30,374 nt of DNA from NCBI GenBank assembly GCA_050946935.1, contig JBMNVR010000021.1, positions 1 through 30,374 of the forward strand. Reading direction: 5' to 3'. The notes under the pieces were generated by a model. That model searched no databases, was not told where the DNA came from, and saw nothing but the letters and a program-made list of their open reading frames with translations. Both the position numbers and the translations under genes were made by a program. This DNA comes from UQRS01 sp050946935. Lineage in GTDB: Bacteria > Bacillota > Clostridia > Oscillospirales > Acutalibacteraceae. The number at the start of each line of letters is the position of its first letter. Positions within the stretch are counted from its first letter, which is position 1. Positions 30,299 to 30,374 of this stretch are shown here, piece by piece.

Positions 30299-30327
30299 AT
30301 AATACAGGATTTTGGCAAATTTGTCAA
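30299..30327 (-). promoter_or_regulatory. Promoter of tRNA-Arg(CCT)
   Basis: On the minus strand a perfect TTGACA (30327-30322) and TATTAT (30304-30299) are separated by 17 bases, giving a start near 30292, about 6 bases before the mature tRNA end. This is the best-formed promoter in the window. Confidence 0.9.
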
Positions 30328-30374
30328 TGCAAAGATGTGGGGGGAAGGCGTCTCCGGTTCTCCTGCCCGGCCGG

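Overview
The window looks like a high-GC chromosome segment of a Gram-positive anaerobe, most likely a Clostridia / Oscillospiraceae-type Firmicute. This rests on strong AGGAGG-type ribosome sites, frequent TTG and GTG starts, TTGACA/TATAAT-type promoters, PBSX-like tail genes and Clostridia-like housekeeping proteins. The species is not determined.

Layout. (1) 1-136: the last 44 codons of an AT-rich integrase-core transposase, an IS remnant cut by the window edge. (2) 215-898, minus: a DUF1275/YoaK membrane protein. (3) 1119-14231, plus: an unbroken 18-gene phage-particle cluster. It holds small and large terminase, portal, protease/scaffold, decoration protein, major capsid protein, three head-tail joining proteins, contractile sheath, tube, a chaperone-position protein, a 99-residue protein, LysM tail protein, gpD-like hub, gpV-like spike, gp25-like wedge, baseplate J and gpI-like protein. 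It has no tape measure, receptor-binding fibre, holin, endolysin, integrase, repressor or replication gene. An S1-domain RNA-binding protein (14300-15244) follows with no visible promoter or terminator in between, and a strong terminator closes the unit. (4) 15433-18498: purA (with promoter) and purF, separated by a complex terminator-like structure. (5) 18615-24489, minus: a membrane-anchored C39-type peptidase, a MATE transporter with a long structured leader, and an OmpR-type two-component pair (kinase with a large extracellular part). (6) 24756-29150, plus: a divergent 1443-residue secreted GH76-type glycosidase with two copies of an LGFP-like module. (7) 29353-30327, minus: trmO and, upstream of it, tRNA-Arg(CCT) with a near-ideal promoter and its own terminator.

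How it fits together. The phage-like cluster is the unusual part. Its frames are intact, its genes are tightly coupled (several ATGA overlaps), and by eye its base composition matches the flanking housekeeping genes, which suggests a maintained rather than decaying element. It encodes DNA packaging, a capsid and a contractile tail, but none of the genes needed to integrate, replicate, lyse or bind a receptor, and its tail module has no room for a tape-measure gene. A domesticated gene-transfer-agent-like or very short-tailed particle is the leading hypothesis; a tail completed from another locus, or a defective prophage, are the alternatives. The two-component genes face the GH76 gene across a shared control region, so control of that secreted enzyme is plausible. 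All family calls are by reading; no database search was run.
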